NCBI RefSeq assembly: GCF_016863495.1
Contig: NZ_BOOZ01000022.1
Span: forward strand, 62,001-126,000
From: Micromonospora andamanensis
Lineage (GTDB): Bacteria; Actinomycetota; Actinomycetes; Mycobacteriales; Micromonosporaceae
Length of the DNA: 64,000 bases
Direction of reading: 5' to 3'
A program made the position numbers and the translations under genes. This document shows, in pieces, positions 63,855-64,000 of this stretch; position 1 is the stretch's first letter; every line of letters starts with the position of its first letter. The notes under the pieces were generated by a model that saw only the letters and a list, made by a program, of their open reading frames with translations, was not told where the DNA came from and ran no database searches.

Positions 63855-64000
63855 GTACGACATGCCTGACACCTGATCGTGCCTGAGGGAGCCGGGAGAG
63901 AACTGGTGCGCTCGTTTACTCATGTTGCCGCCGTCCAGAACAATGCGACGACGAGTGTCGGACCGGCCCGGTTGGCGGTGAGCTGGGTCGACGCCGGGGC
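63855..64000 (+). repeat. Direct repeat B: effector-end scar plus second immunity-gene start
   Basis: GTACGACATGCCTGACACCTGA at the start mirrors the final codons and stop of the giant frame, now without any toxin frame in front. It is followed by the same ribosome-binding region and GTG start as repeat A, with one extra base and scattered changes. Confidence 0.85.
63906..64000 (+). CDS. Second DUF6406-type immunity gene, cut by the window end
   Basis: The first 31 codons only, starting at GTG (MRSFTHVAAVQNNATTSVGP, then ARLAVSWVDAG). They parallel the first 31 residues of the preceding gene (MRSFTHVAVVTNNTTTPVGP) with about two thirds identical. It is a tandem paralogue; whether the rest includes a SUKH domain cannot be seen. 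Confidence 0.7.
   Translation, partial: MRSFTHVAAVQNNATTSVGPARLAVSWVDAG

Noticed and set aside
1..64000. tRNA or rRNA genes, CRISPR arrays, insertion sequences, integrases and riboswitches
   Set aside because: No transposase, integrase or Cas protein appears among the readable frames. No clover-leaf or regularly spaced repeats were seen by eye; a covariance-model scan was not possible.

Overview
The window comes from a GC-rich actinobacterium, most likely Micromonospora or a close relative. The signs are very high GC, strong G/C bias at third codon positions, frequent GTG starts, GTGA/ATGA start-stop overlaps, and a complete actinobacterial type VII (ESX) secretion locus. No rRNA, tRNA, insertion sequence, phage or CRISPR was seen.

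Positions 1-23000 hold ordinary chromosomal genes. These are an N-acetylglutaminylglutamine amidotransferase (cut by the left edge), a DUF1223 thioredoxin-fold protein, a PPOX flavoprotein, a CstA transporter with a coupled small gene, and an arsenic-type pair (ArsO-like flavoprotein and ArsR). They continue with a short type-B ribosomal protein L36, DUF817 and LtrA membrane proteins, and an ECF42-type sigma factor coupled to a DGPF/YCII protein. A lipoprotein, a two-gene redox-signalling operon (REC-thioredoxin-reductase-like hybrid and cNMP-binding histidine kinase), an MBL-rhodanese sulfur enzyme behind a CsoR-type operator, a large secreted nuclease/5'-nucleotidase and a degenerate arginase homologue complete the region.

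Positions 23000-46300 form the type VII secretion locus: eccE with a coupled partner, an EccA-like AAA+ ATPase fused to a beta-helix, mycosin 1, a WXG/PPE-like proline-rich protein, an accessory gene, eccC, eccD, eccB, a WXG100 pair, mycosin 2, and a coupled YbaB-like/small-protein pair that leads straight into the effector gene. Toxin and immunity genes are scattered inside the locus. One set is a free-standing YwqJ-like deaminase with SUKH-3 and SseB-like genes. The other is a tandem triplet of YrhB-SUKH-3 fusions between eccD and eccB, whose third copy is a mosaic of the other two.

Positions 46320-62963 are the centre of interest: one uninterrupted reading frame of 5547 codons. It starts with a CpnT-like secretion domain, a membrane segment and a long disordered linker. 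It then strings together at least nine toxin-type domains: a YwqJ-like deaminase, four papain-fold (glutamine-deamidase-like) domains, a RelA/SpoT-synthetase-like domain, a dinucleotide-binding oxidoreductase-like domain and two calpain-like proteases. Inside this frame sit five other likely genes. Three paralogous YrhB-like immunity candidates each follow a papain module in the +1 frame. A fourth +1-frame gene follows the RelA/SpoT module. A TIGR02996/leucine-rich-repeat gene lies antisense after the oxidoreductase module. Either the frame is translated as a multi-toxin polyprotein with overprinted immunity genes, or it is an array of toxin-immunity cassettes whose toxin stop codons are missing. 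In GC-rich DNA the phase used makes an open shadow frame fairly likely, so openness alone does not decide between the two.

The right end has a DUF6406-SMI1/KNR4 (SUKH) immunity-type gene and the start of a second copy. The duplicated unit also carries a scar of the effector's last codons, so the array has grown by tandem duplication.
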